Positions 41,457-49,887 of a stretch of 64,000 bases of DNA are shown in pieces; position 1 is the stretch's first letter; every line of letters starts with the position of its first letter. The DNA is from Bradyrhizobium sp. JYMT SZCCT0180 (GTDB taxonomy: Bacteria; Pseudomonadota; Alphaproteobacteria; Rhizobiales; Xanthobacteraceae). A program made the position numbers and the translations under genes. The notes under the pieces are model-generated. The model did not search any database. It worked only from the letters and a program-made list of their open reading frames with translations, and was not told where the DNA came from. Where the stretch lies: positions 62,001 through 126,000 of the forward strand of contig NZ_JAFCLZ010000016.1 of NCBI RefSeq assembly GCF_018130165.1. Direction: 5' to 3'.

Positions 41457-42612
41457 GCAAACCGAGCCCACGGGCGATGATGCCGCGCAGCACTTCGGTG
41501 GTGCCGCCCTGGATCGTCAGTTTTGGTGCGGTCTTGATCGCAAACGAGAGCTGGTTCTCCAGCGTCTCGCGGTTGGTGGCGGTTTCCTCGACGAACGCCG
41601 CGAGGTCGCGCACCCGGTGGGGCAGCGCCTGCTCCCACACCGTGCCGATGTCTTTCACGATGGAGGCCTCCACCACCGGCTCCTTGCCGGCCTGCAGCAT
41701 GCCTGCCACCGACACCGACATGCGCCGCATCGTGTGCAACTGCGCCACCAGGCGGCCGATGCCTTCGGCGCTGCGGGTATCCGGGTTCTTGCCGACCGCG
41801 CGGACCAGTTCGGTCAGCACGTAATAGGTTTCCAGAAAACGTTCGGGGCCCGAACGTTCATAGGCAAGTTCGGAGGTCGCCTGCTTCCAGGCGCCGTCGA
41901 CTTCGCCGAGCACGTGATCTTCGGGGACGAAGAAGTCGGTGAAGACAACTTCGTTGAATTCGTACTGGCCGGTGATCTGCTGGATCGGGTTCACCTCGAT
42001 GCCCGGCTGTTTCATCTTGACCAGAAACTGCGTCAGGCCGTGGCGGCGGTTTTCTTTCGTGGGCGGTGACGTCCGGAAGATCGCGATCATGTAGTCGGCG
42101 ATGTGAGCCGAGGAGGTCCAGATCTTGGTGCCGTTGATCAGATAGCCGCCGTCGGTCTTGGTGGCGCGGGTCTTGGCCGCGAACAGATCGGAGCCCGAGT
42201 TCGGCTCGCTCATGCCGATCGCAAAGCAGACCTCGCCGCGGCAGATGCGCGGCAGGATGTCCATCTTGATGTTCTCGGGTGCGTATTTCAGCAGCACCGG
42301 GCCGCTCTGGCGGTCGGCGACGAAGAAGCGCCGCGTCGGCGCGTTGGCGACGCGCATCTCTTCGGTGACTACATAACGCTCGAGGAACGAGCGCTCATGG
42401 CCGCCATACTTCTTCGGCCAGGTCATGCCGAGCCAGCCCTTGGCGCCGACCCGGCGGGAGAATTCCGGCGCGTCGGTGTCTTCGCGGTTGGGCTGGTGCG
42501 GATCGAAGGTGCCAGCGGCGATCTCCTCGGCGAGGAAGGCGCGCACTTCCTTGCGAAGCTGTTCGCATTCGGGCGGCAGGCGGATCGGATCGAAACGGAG
42601 GGCTGCGGTCAT
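41452..42612 (-). CDS. Acyl-CoA dehydrogenase (larger partner)
   Basis: The 386-residue flavoprotein shows the acyl-CoA dehydrogenase pattern: WPKKYGGHERSFLERYVVTE, the flavin-binding CFAIGMSEPNSGSDLFAAKT, IWTSSAHIADYM, and a C-terminal KLTIQGGTTEVLRGIIARGL. The ERSGPERFLE segment is typical of the PimC/FadE heteromeric group. It uses FAD and would pass electrons to ETF. The smaller dehydrogenase gene is transcribed just before it (gap 34 bases), so the two probably form a hetero-oligomer, as in pimeloyl-CoA and sterol side-chain pathways (inference). Confidence 0.95.
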   Translation of the reverse strand: MTAALRFDPIRLPPECEQLRKEVRAFLAEEIAAGTFDPHQPNREDTDAPEFSRRVGAKGWLGMTWPKKYGGHERSFLERYVVTEEMRVANAPTRRFFVADRQSGPVLLKYAPENIKMDILPRICRGEVCFAIGMSEPNSGSDLFAAKTRATKTDGGYLINGTKIWTSSAHIADYMIAIFRTSPPTKENRRHGLTQFLVKMKQPGIEVNPIQQITGQYEFNEVVFTDFFVPEDHVLGEVDGAWKQATSELAYERSGPERFLETYYVLTELVRAVGKNPDTRSAEGIGRLVAQLHTMRRMSVSVAGMLQAGKEPVVEASIVKDIGTVWEQALPHRVRDLAAFVEETATNRETLENQLSFAIKTAPKLTIQGGTTEVLRGIIARGLGLR

Positions 42613-42646
42613 GGTGCGTCTCTATGCAGGCAAACGGGTGTGAAAA

Positions 42647-43723
42647 TCAGCGCGAGGCCACCAGCGGCCACAATTCATCGGCGCCACGGTTGGCCACCAG
42701 CCTGCCGAGCTCGACCGCCCAGTAGCTTTCGGAGCCGAAATCGTCGCGCCATCCGAGCGCCCGCAGCGAGTAGCGATGCAGGATGTGCTCGCTGGTGAAG
42801 CCGATCGCGCCATGCACCTGATGGGCGATGCCGCCACCCTTTTCGGCTGCTTCCGAACAGCGGATTTTGGCCGATACCGCTTCGAGGAACACTTCGTCGT
42901 TGAATGAAGTGGCATTGGCGATGGCATCTGCGGCCGAAGTCGCTGCGGCAAGGGCTGCTGCCGACTCGCCGGCGAGCCGGGCGAGGTTGTGCTGCACCGC
43001 CTGGAATTTCGAGATCTTCTTCTCGAAGGCGACGCGCTCGTTGGAATAGCGCACGGAAATTTCCAGCATCGATTCCAGCGCGCCTGCGATCTGCAGGGAG
43101 CGGGCGACGCCGCCCATCAGCATCAGATGGGTCTGCTCAAAACCCTTCGGCGCCGGCCTGGTCGTCACCGGCTGCACCTTGTCGAAGGTCACGGTGTCGC
43201 TGTGATCGCCACCGAGGCCAAGACCGGAATCGATCCGGCACTTGGCGGCTTCAACGAGCGCAATCGAGAGCCCCTTGGCATCGCTGGCGACCACCGCGAT
43301 GTGCTTGGCGGCCTTCGCAAACGGCACGCCGCGGGCCTTGCCCGACAGGCTGCCATCGGCGTTGAGCGTGACACGGTCTTTCGGGCTTGCGGGCGCGACC
43401 GTCATTTCACCGTCGGGCGAGGAGATTTTCGCCTGCGCCAGCAGCCATCCCGCCAGCATCGTTTCCACCAGCGGTACCGCGACGGCATGGCGCCCGGCGG
43501 CGCTGAGAACGGAAAAGCCTTCGGCAAGGCTCGCGCCCGAACCGCCGCAATCCTCCGGCACCCAGGACAGCGGCAGGCCGGACTCGCTCAGCGCCTGCCA
43601 GAGCGGGGCCTTCCACGCGCCGTTCTTGTCGCGATTGATGGTTTGGGCGTCGGCGAGATCGGCGAAGATCTTCTCCGCGGTCTCGGCAACGATGTTCTCA
43701 CTCTCCGCCACAGCGTTCCTCAT
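42647..43723 (-). CDS. Acyl-CoA dehydrogenase (smaller partner)
   Basis: The 358-residue protein is a shorter acyl-CoA dehydrogenase of the PimD type: LPLSWVPEDCGGSGASLAEG near the start, a weak flavin-binding middle, then YSNERVAFEKKISKFQAVQH and GGGIAHQVHGAIGFTSEHIL, ending RYSLRALGWRDDFGSE. The middle lacks the strong flavin-binding E-P-N-S-G-S-D segment of its neighbour. It leads the three-gene minus-strand unit. The divergent SDR gene begins about 270 bases away. Confidence 0.94.
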   Translation of the reverse strand: MRNAVAESENIVAETAEKIFADLADAQTINRDKNGAWKAPLWQALSESGLPLSWVPEDCGGSGASLAEGFSVLSAAGRHAVAVPLVETMLAGWLLAQAKISSPDGEMTVAPASPKDRVTLNADGSLSGKARGVPFAKAAKHIAVVASDAKGLSIALVEAAKCRIDSGLGLGGDHSDTVTFDKVQPVTTRPAPKGFEQTHLMLMGGVARSLQIAGALESMLEISVRYSNERVAFEKKISKFQAVQHNLARLAGESAAALAAATSAADAIANATSFNDEVFLEAVSAKIRCSEAAEKGGGIAHQVHGAIGFTSEHILHRYSLRALGWRDDFGSESYWAVELGRLVANRGADELWPLVASR

Positions 43724-43991
43724 CTTGATTGGCTCAGTCTATTGGCACTGGGCCCGGCTGTTCCGCCGGCTTCAAGTGCGGTCTTTTCTTGCGCTTTATG
43801 ATGCGGAAAAGCCATAGCCCTGACAAGCGCTGCCCGCAGGGCCGCCTGCGGCGACGGCATACAGCGCGACAGGCGAAGAATAAATTCCGTGCAACGGATT
43901 TCCCCGATTTGCAGGGACTTTGCCGCGCGATATGGTAGACGCGGAAATGGACGGTTCGAACAAAGTTTCAAAACAAAAAGAGGAAATGCGG

Positions 43992-44774
43992 ATGTCGAAG
44001 GATGGTTTGTACGCGATCGTAACGGGTTCGGCATCCGGCCTTGGGGCTGCGACCGCGGCCATTCTGGCCAAGGGCGGTGGACGTATCGTCGTCAATTATT
44101 CCAACAGCAAGGCTGAAGCCGAAGCGACCGCTGACCTCTGCCGCACGGCCGGCGCCGAAGTCATCGTGGTGCAGGGCGACGTCTCGCGCGACGAGGATTG
44201 CAAGAAGATTGCCGCGGCTGCCGCATCCTGGGGGCGGCTTGACGTGCTGGTCAACAATGCCGGCACCACCAAGCACGTGCCGCACGACAATATGGATGAT
44301 CTGACGGCGGAAGATTTCCAGCGCATCTATGCCGTCAACACCATCGGCCCGTTCCAGATGATCCGCGCCGCGCGCGCGCAGCTCGAAGCGGGCGCCAAGG
44401 CCGCTGGGCGGGCGTCCGCCGTGGTCAACGTGTCGTCGGTAGCCGGCATTTCCGGCGGCGGCTCGTCGGTCGCCTATGCCGCGAGCAAGGGCGCGCTCAA
44501 CACCATGACGCAATCGCTGGGCCGCGCATTGGCGCCGTTGATCCGCGTCAATACGGTATGCCCGGGCTACATCGATACGCCCTGGTTCACCAAGGGCCGC
44601 GGCGAGGCTGGCGCCAAGGCGGTGCGGGATTCGGTGATTGCGAAGGTGCCGCTGAAGACGGCCTCAACGGCTGAGGATATCGCGCAACTCGTCTGCTTCC
44701 TCGCCTCGCCGGCGTCGGGACAGATGACCGGCGAGTTCGTGCGCATGGACGCGGGGATGCATTTGGTTTTGTGA
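43992..44774 (+). CDS. SDR family NAD(P)-dependent oxidoreductase
   Basis: The 260-residue protein from ATG 43992 has AAGAGGA 8 bases upstream. It has the classical short-chain dehydrogenase features: cofactor motif TGSASGLG (11-18), NNAG (88-91), catalytic Ser148/149, and Y162-A-A-S-K166, followed by VCPGYIDTPWF. FabG-like length. It would reduce a 3-keto or oxidise a 3-hydroxy compound; next to acyl-CoA dehydrogenases and crotonases a 3-hydroxyacyl-CoA role fits (inference). In-frame ATGs upstream at 43932 and 43986 have weaker ribosome sites. Confidence 0.95.
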   Translation: MSKDGLYAIVTGSASGLGAATAAILAKGGGRIVVNYSNSKAEAEATADLCRTAGAEVIVVQGDVSRDEDCKKIAAAAASWGRLDVLVNNAGTTKHVPHDNMDDLTAEDFQRIYAVNTIGPFQMIRAARAQLEAGAKAAGRASAVVNVSSVAGISGGGSSVAYAASKGALNTMTQSLGRALAPLIRVNTVCPGYIDTPWFTKGRGEAGAKAVRDSVIAKVPLKTASTAEDIAQLVCFLASPASGQMTGEFVRMDAGMHLVL

Positions 44775-44798
44775 GGGCGCGAAACGCTATTCGGAAAT

Positions 44799-44889
44799 CG
44801 TAGGGTGGGCAAAGCGAAGCGTGCCCACCAAATTCAAGCGCGGATAGAATGGTGGGCACGGCGCGAAGAGCGCCTTTGCCCACCCTACG
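44799..44889. repeat. Dispersed palindromic repeat, family D
   Basis: CGTAGGGTGGGCAAAGCGAA, GCGTGCCCACCA and the inverse TGGTGGGCACGGCGCGAAGA, GCGCCTTTGCCCACCCTACG form a 91-base palindrome. It is located between convergent genes. Confidence 0.8.
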
Positions 44890-44901
44890 CTTCGGCAACT
44901 G

Positions 44902-45180
44902 TTATCGATTACCCGGATCCGAAATCACGCGGCTGGCGACCAGCCGGTTCCAGATGAACAGCACGATCAGCGCGCCGACGGTGGCGGTGACGAAGCCGGC
45001 GCCCTGATTGGCGCTGTAATAGCCCATCGCCTGGCCGATGAAGGTCGCGAGAAACGCGCCGGCGATGCCGAGCACCGTGGTCAGGATGAAGCCGCTCGGG
45101 TTGTTGGGGCCGGGCGAAAGCAGGCGCGCGATAATTCCGGCGACAAAGCCGACGACAATGACCCAGATAATGCCACCCAT
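44902..45180 (-). CDS. GlsB/YeaQ/YmgE family stress-response membrane protein
   Basis: The 92-residue protein starts at ATG 45180, with AAGGA upstream. It is made of three hydrophobic segments: GGIIWVIVVGFVAGIIARLL, then GFILTTVLGIAGAFLATFIG, then GFVTATVGALIVLFIWNRLV. The GPNNPSGF loop between the first two is the family signature. Function is not established beyond links with stress conditions. A further gene, the YidB-type protein, lies 60 bases upstream on the same strand. Confidence 0.94.
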   Translation of the reverse strand: MGGIIWVIVVGFVAGIIARLLSPGPNNPSGFILTTVLGIAGAFLATFIGQAMGYYSANQGAGFVTATVGALIVLFIWNRLVASRVISDPGNR

Positions 45181-45240
45181 GGCGATGGTCCTTTGCAAGG
45201 TTCTATGAGGGAGAATGCGGCGCGCGAGCGCGCCGCGGTA

Positions 45241-45843
45241 TCAAAGCCGGCCTGAGATTTCGTTCTCGTCCGGCAGCCTTCCGTCCGGCGTCAGGTGATT
45301 GATCACGTCAGGCAGATACTGGCTGAGACCTTGCAGCAGATCATTGCGCGACATACCGGTCTGCGAGGTCAGCGATTCGATCTGGTCGGCGCCGAGCGCA
45401 CTGGCAAGATCGCCCGGTGCGATCTCTTTGTTGGGGCCGTTGCTGACCCATGAACTCGCCGTATCGCCCTGGCCCTTCTCCTGAAACTGCTTGAGCAGGT
45501 CGCCGAGACCGCCGCTCAAAATGCTGCCGGCCGCGCCGCCAGCGAGCAAGCCGCCGAGGCCGCCCTTCATCAGATCGCTGAGACCCCCTCCGCCCATGGC
45601 GTTACCGAGGCCGCCGGGCAGGCCCGCAGTTACGTTGCCGGGCAGTTTCGGCGGGGCAGAAGGCGCCGAGGGCGCTGCACCCGGCTGACTGCCGCCGAAA
45701 TGTTTCACGGCTTTCCAGGCCAGCAGGGCCAGGATCGCCATGGTCATCGGCGACATGCCCTCCTTGCTGTCGGATTGCGCGTTCGGGTTGCCGGGCCCGC
45801 GCGGGCCGTTCTGCATGCCGTTGAGTATGTCGAGTAAACCCAT
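45241..45843 (-). CDS. YidB/DUF937-like protein
   Basis: The 200-residue protein starts at ATG 45843 (GCAGGAG upstream). It opens MGLLDILNGMQNGPRGPGNP, has a hydrophobic MTMAILALLAWKAVKHFGG segment, a Gly/Leu-rich stretch (LPGGLGNAMGGGGLSDLMKG) and a C-terminal helical domain with WVSNGPNKEIAPGDLASALG and LLQGLSQYLPDVINHLTPDG. That C-terminal pattern defines the YidB-like family. Function is unknown. It may be cotranscribed with the GlsB-type gene. Confidence 0.92.
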   Translation of the reverse strand: MGLLDILNGMQNGPRGPGNPNAQSDSKEGMSPMTMAILALLAWKAVKHFGGSQPGAAPSAPSAPPKLPGNVTAGLPGGLGNAMGGGGLSDLMKGGLGGLLAGGAAGSILSGGLGDLLKQFQEKGQGDTASSWVSNGPNKEIAPGDLASALGADQIESLTSQTGMSRNDLLQGLSQYLPDVINHLTPDGRLPDENEISGRL

Positions 45844-45992
45844 GGTGGTCTCCTGCAGCGTGTCAGCCCCCGGGCGAAACATAACGGTGGCCCATGACGG
45901 TTACAAGGCGCGCCCGGACAAGCGTTTGCGCCTTCGATAGGCACCGGGTGCCGGTTCTGCTATCGAAGGGCCGGCAATAGAGACAATTGAAG

Positions 45993-46994
45993 ATGAACGC
46001 AGGCCGAACGATTGGCGTGGCGGGCGCGGGCAGCATCGGATGCTTCGTCGGCGGCATGCTGGCGGCCGGCGGCCGTCGTGTCGCCTTGCTGGCACGCCCG
46101 CGCGTGATCGCCGAGATCGAGGCCAAAGGCCTGCGGTCGACGAGCTTTGAAGGTTTTGACCGGACGATCGAAGCGAAGGCGCTGAAATTGTCGGATGATC
46201 CGTCGATCTTCGCGGATGCTGGCGTTGTGCTGGTCACGGTCAAAAGCGCCGATACCGCCGAGATGGCGGATATCATCGCAAGGAATGCGTCGTCCGATGT
46301 CATTGTCGTCAGCCTGCAGAACGGCGTCGGCAATGTCGCGGTGCTGCGCAATCGCTTGCCCGGCCGGCGCGTGCTCGGCGGCATGGTGCCGTTCAATGTG
46401 ATCACGGCAGGCGAGGGGCGGTTTCACCGCGCGACGTCGGGCGACATCGTGATCGAACAGGACGCCGCCGGTACCGCCGAAAAGCTTTCAGTGCCCGGAT
46501 TGAACATGCGCCCAACCGGCAATATCGAAGGCGTGCAATGGGGCAAGCTGCTGCTCAATCTCAACAACGCGCTCAATGCGCTGGCCGATCTGCCGCTGCG
46601 CCGCCAACTCGCGCAGCGGCCTTGGCGGCGGTTGTTTGCCGACCAGGTGACGGAAGGATTGGCGGCGATGCGCGCAGAGGGCATCAAGCCGGTTTCGCCG
46701 ACGCCGCTGCCGCCGGGCTGGATGCCGCATTTACTGCGTTTGCCGGATATGATGTTCGAAGCCGTGCTGGGATGGACGATGAAGATCGATCCCGAAGCGC
46801 GCTCCTCGATGTGGGAAGATCTGCAACGCGGCCGCCGCACCGAGATCGATTATTTTCAGGGCGTCATCACCGAGATTGCCGAGCGGCGCGGGCTGGACGT
46901 GCCGCTGTCGCGCCGGGTCGTCGAACTGATCCGCAAAGCCGAGGCCGCCGGCCAGGGTTCGCCGGGGCTGACACCGGATCAGATCCGCAGCTGA
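45993..46994 (+). CDS. 2-dehydropantoate 2-reductase family protein (ApbA/PanE)
   Basis: The 333-residue protein has the ketopantoate-reductase fold: dinucleotide motif GVAGAGSIGCFVGGMLAAGG, then VVLVTVKSADTAEM and SLQNGVGN. The C-terminal helical domain carries the catalytic Lys region (GVQWGKLLLNLNNALNALAD) and the conserved R-x-T-E-I-D-Y-F-Q-G segment. NADPH-dependent reduction of 2-oxo acids is expected; a role in pantothenate synthesis is only one possibility since several paralogues exist in these genomes. ATG 45993 is preferred over TTG 45987. Confidence 0.93.
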   Translation: MNAGRTIGVAGAGSIGCFVGGMLAAGGRRVALLARPRVIAEIEAKGLRSTSFEGFDRTIEAKALKLSDDPSIFADAGVVLVTVKSADTAEMADIIARNASSDVIVVSLQNGVGNVAVLRNRLPGRRVLGGMVPFNVITAGEGRFHRATSGDIVIEQDAAGTAEKLSVPGLNMRPTGNIEGVQWGKLLLNLNNALNALADLPLRRQLAQRPWRRLFADQVTEGLAAMRAEGIKPVSPTPLPPGWMPHLLRLPDMMFEAVLGWTMKIDPEARSSMWEDLQRGRRTEIDYFQGVITEIAERRGLDVPLSRRVVELIRKAEAAGQGSPGLTPDQIRS

Positions 46995-47085
46995 AATTGT
47001 CGGTTGCCTTGAAATGGCAATGATGGGGCAGGAGTGTCGCGCTGACCAATGCCGCACATTCGGGGCCTCGTGGTTCGAGACGCGC

Positions 47086-47199
47086 GGCCTTGCCGCGCTC
47101 CTCACCATGAGGGTCCAAGATCTCATCTATAAGACCTCATCCCCGCGTGAGCGTAAGCTCATCGCTGGAGGAGGCGCAAAGCGCCGTCTCGAAGGATGA
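47086..47199. repeat. Dispersed repeat family G
   Basis: The block includes GAGGGTCCAAGATCTCATCT, CCTCATCCCCGCGTGAGCGT and AAGCTCATCGCTGGAGGAGG, CGCAAAGCGCCGTCTCGAAG. Upstream bases (CGGGGCCTCGTGGTTCGAGA, CGCGCGGCCTTGCCGCGCTC) look like the rest of the same element. Fragments recur at 34613-34660. Confidence 0.6.
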
Positions 47200-47241
47200 A
47201 GCCACCGAAGTGCGCCAGAGCGAATAAATAGGAGAAGCGGC

Positions 47242-47445
47242 ATGACACCAACACGCGCAACGCTTCTGGCGATGGCCTTGCTCGGCTGGCTATCCGTGCT
47301 TCCCGCGCATGCCGTGCCGCCCGTTGCCACGCCGTCGCCGGGCTATGAGGCAAGGCTGCAGGAGCAGCGGGCGGCCGCGGCGCGGGCCCATAGACCGGTC
47401 GCGCCAGTGACGAAGCCGCCGCGCCGGAGCAAGCGCGCCTGGTGA
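47242..47445 (+). CDS. Small secreted basic protein (67 residues)
   Basis: TAGGAGAAGCGGC precedes ATG 47242. A signal peptide with cleavage near AHA-V (residue 24) is followed by a 43-residue basic mature peptide rich in Pro, Ala, Arg and Lys and ending RRSKRAW. No cysteines or known motif. The intact signal peptide and ribosome site support a real gene. Function is unknown. Confidence 0.75.
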   Translation: MTPTRATLLAMALLGWLSVLPAHAVPPVATPSPGYEARLQEQRAAAARAHRPVAPVTKPPRRSKRAW

Positions 47446-47498
47446 ACTGATTGATGCCGACGATGTCTGCGACGCGATGGTGTATTGATGGGAGTTCT

Positions 47499-47636
47499 CC
47501 CTCGCCCCGTTCTTACGGGGAGAGGGTTGGGGTGAGGGGCCTCTATCCACGAGCGCTGGTGCAAGTTGACGGACCTGTACCCCCTCACCCGCCGCGCAAG
47601 AGCGCGGCGACCTCTCCCCGCAAGCGGGGCGAGGTA
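47499..47636. repeat. Dispersed palindromic repeat, family F
   Basis: CCTCGCCCCGTTCTTACGGG, GAGAGGGTTGGGGTGAGGGG at the left and ACCCCCTCACCCGCCGCGCA, CCTCTCCCCGCAAGCGGGGC at the right form a large imperfect palindrome. It lies between convergent small genes and ends 6 bases from the stop of the next one. Confidence 0.75.
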
Positions 47637-47642
47637 AGAAAA

Positions 47643-48257
47643 TCAGCCCCGCTTCGGCTTGCTCGGCGTCGGGTTGCTCGGCGTCGCGCCGAACAGCTTC
47701 TTCAGATCGTCGATGCTTTGCGACAGTCGCGGCCATTCGCAGGAGAAGGAATCTTTCTTGCAGTTGGAAGCCTTGATGCGCGCCGCCTGCTTGACCGGGC
47801 TTGCCACCGGCACCGGGATTTTTTCGACCTCGGTTCGCAACGCCACCTGCTGCACGGCGCGCTGCGATTCCTGCTCCTGCTGCAGTTGTTGCTTGGCCGT
47901 CAAGGCCGCGGCGATGCTGCTGCGGCGCTGGCTTTCGAGATAGGCGGTATATTGCTGGTCGATCTTCTTCTGCTCTTCCGGCGTCGGGTTGGGCCCCGCG
48001 ATGTCGAAGGTCCGGTCCTGCATGAAGTCGTAATAGGTGTAGCCGCCGCCGGGCTTGCGGCGGCCGGCGAACTTCGCGTTGCATTCGGCAAGCGCTGACG
48101 TCCTGTCTTCCTTGGTCTTCGCCTTCTCGGCGGCGTCAGCGCAAGATTCGAAATCGACCGGCGTGCCGCGCCACCACTGCGCATGCGCATGCACCGGGCC
48201 CAGCACCACGAGGCCGGCGACGGCTGCGATAGCGGGCAGCGGTGATAACGCAATCAC
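47643..48257 (-). CDS. Exported protein of unknown function (204 residues)
   Basis: The product starts at GTG 48257 and has a signal peptide ending AHAQWW. It holds four cysteines (FESCADAAEK, ALAECNAKFAG, KASNCKKDSFSCEW), a Gly/Tyr segment KPGGGYTYYDFMQDRTFDIA, a long Gln-rich helix and a Pro/Ser tail (ATPSNPTPSKPKRG). The cysteines could form disulfides in the periplasm. I do not recognise a family. The gene is monocistronic and faces repeat family F. Confidence 0.8.
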   Translation of the reverse strand: MIALSPLPAIAAVAGLVVLGPVHAHAQWWRGTPVDFESCADAAEKAKTKEDRTSALAECNAKFAGRRKPGGGYTYYDFMQDRTFDIAGPNPTPEEQKKIDQQYTAYLESQRRSSIAAALTAKQQLQQEQESQRAVQQVALRTEVEKIPVPVASPVKQAARIKASNCKKDSFSCEWPRLSQSIDDLKKLFGATPSNPTPSKPKRG

Positions 48258-48784
48258 GGACGAAGTTTCCTCAACAACGCGAGTTCCAAAGTTGATTTGC
48301 GGTCATGGATTAAACGGATTGTCGCCATTTTGACAGGCCTTGTCACCCCCGGAACCCGGCGATTTTCCAGCGCTGATTTCTTTCCTGAGATCGATGGAAC
48401 CCAGCGGCGGTTCGTTGGAATTTGTTCTGGAAATTCAACGCGAAAGAGGTTTAGAGCATTGGGCGCAAGCTGGCCGGAGGCGGCTTGTGTCGCAGTCACC
48501 CCTGTTGACGCATTGTGGCAGGACTTTGCCATTTATTCCGAGCGCCGGCCCGGTGCGGTTTCGCCGAACATCGTGCACCAATGAAGGGGCGAGCTCACAT
48601 CCGATGAAAATCCGTTCGATCCGCCGCCGGATTTCCCGGCGAGTTCACGCGATCCCGATGCAAAACAGCCCGTTGGAATAGAATTTGGGCATATCAATCT
48701 GTGTAAAAAGGTATTTGATTGCCTGGGTTTGGCGCTATCAAAGATGTCCGCGCACAAGAAGAAGCATCAGGGGAAACCAACTGC
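48258..48784. other. Long intergenic region upstream of the RraA-type operon
   Basis: These 527 bases lie between a minus-strand gene and the RraA-type gene. Open frames exist (for example 48340-48681, plus) but translate poorly, with no recognisable motif or ribosome site. No repeat family listed here occurs in it. TTGATT at 48715 and TATCAA 15 bases later are a weak promoter candidate for the operon. Confidence 0.4.
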
Positions 48785-49423
48785 ATGAGCGTCACCATTG
48801 CCATGGATAGCGTACCAAAGCCGGCGTCTGACTTGATCGAGGCATTCAGGAGCGCGTCGACATCGATCATCAGCGACAACCTTGCCCGGCTGCCGGGCGC
48901 CGTGGGGCTGCGGCCGTTCCATCGCAGCGGCAGGCTGGTGGGCGCAGCCTTCACCGTCCGCACCCGGCCGGGCGACAATCTGGCCATTCACAAGGCGCTT
49001 GAGCTGGTTGGACCGGGCGACGTGATCGTCGTCGATGGCGGCGGCGACGAGAGCCGGGCGCTGGTCGGCGAGATCATGAAGAACATTGCCGAGTATCGGG
49101 GGGCAGCGGGCTATGTGATCGACGGCGCGATCCGCGACGTTGCCGCGTTCGCCGCGTCCGATTTCCCATGCTTTGCCCGTTCGGTCATTCATCGAGGTCC
49201 CTACAAGAGCGGCCCCGGCGAAATCAACGTGCCGGTCTCGATCGGCGGGTCGGTGATATCGCCGGGTGATATCGTGGTGGGGGACGAGGACGGCGTGGTG
49301 TCCTTTCCGGCAGCGATCGCACCTTCGTTGCTCGAGGCGGTGCGCGCCCAGACCAGGCGAGAAGAGGAAACGTTGGTGGCGATCCGCGAAGGCCGCTATC
49401 AGGGCTCCTACGGCAAATCATGA
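48785..49423 (+). CDS. RraA family protein (possible HMG/CHA aldolase-type)
   Basis: The 212-residue protein starts at ATG 48785 with AGGGGA upstream. It has the RraA/DlpA fold: SIISDNLARLPGAVGLRPFH, PGDVIVVDGGGDESRALVGE, GYVIDGAIRDVAAF (Asp and Arg of the metal and substrate site) and ISPGDIVVGDEDGVVSFPA. Stand-alone members with the DGAIRDV segment are often aldolases of 4-hydroxy-4-methyl-2-oxoglutarate type, while Escherichia coli RraA inhibits RNase E. The cupin and TctC neighbours favour an enzyme acting on a carboxylic acid. First gene of a three-gene operon. Confidence 0.92.
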   Translation: MSVTIAMDSVPKPASDLIEAFRSASTSIISDNLARLPGAVGLRPFHRSGRLVGAAFTVRTRPGDNLAIHKALELVGPGDVIVVDGGGDESRALVGEIMKNIAEYRGAAGYVIDGAIRDVAAFAASDFPCFARSVIHRGPYKSGPGEINVPVSIGGSVISPGDIVVGDEDGVVSFPAAIAPSLLEAVRAQTRREEETLVAIREGRYQGSYGKS

Positions 49424-49469
49424 TCGAGACGCAACGGACATTGGGACAACTAAGGTTGAGGAAGCGACG

Positions 49470-49841
49470 ATGAGTCAGAGGGACGAGTTTCACAATCTGG
49501 ACAACCCGGATGACGGGCTGTTTCGCGATCTCGCGCCGGGTCTCACCACGCGCATCTTCGCCGGCGAGCAGGCCATGCTGTCGGTGGTGACGCTGGCGCC
49601 GCACTCGCAAGGCACCCTGCATCACCACCCCGAGGAGCAATGGGGCGTGCTGCTCGAAGGTTCGGCCGTGCGGGTGCAGGGCGATGAGGAGATTACGGTG
49701 AAGAAGGGCGATTTCTGGCGCACGCCGGGAAACGTGCCGCACACCATGCGCGCCGGGCCGGAGGGCGCCCGCGTGCTCGATATCTTCAGCCCGCCGCGGC
49801 CGGAATACAGAAAGCCGGGATCGGGCTTCGGTAATCAATAA
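49470..49841 (+). CDS. Cupin domain-containing protein
   Basis: The 123-residue protein from ATG 49470 (GAGGAAG upstream) is a single small cupin. It contains SQGTLHHHPEEQWGVLLEGS, with the three-histidine plus Glu metal site of cupin motif 1, and a second motif FWRTPGNVPHTMRAGPEGAR. A metal-dependent isomerase, dioxygenase or sensor role is possible. It lies 46 bases after the RraA-type gene and 46 bases before the TctC-type gene. Confidence 0.92.
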   Translation: MSQRDEFHNLDNPDDGLFRDLAPGLTTRIFAGEQAMLSVVTLAPHSQGTLHHHPEEQWGVLLEGSAVRVQGDEEITVKKGDFWRTPGNVPHTMRAGPEGARVLDIFSPPRPEYRKPGSGFGNQ

Positions 49842-49887
49842 ATCTGCGAAACAAAAAACAAGCGCAGCAACAATCAGGGGGAGAGAA

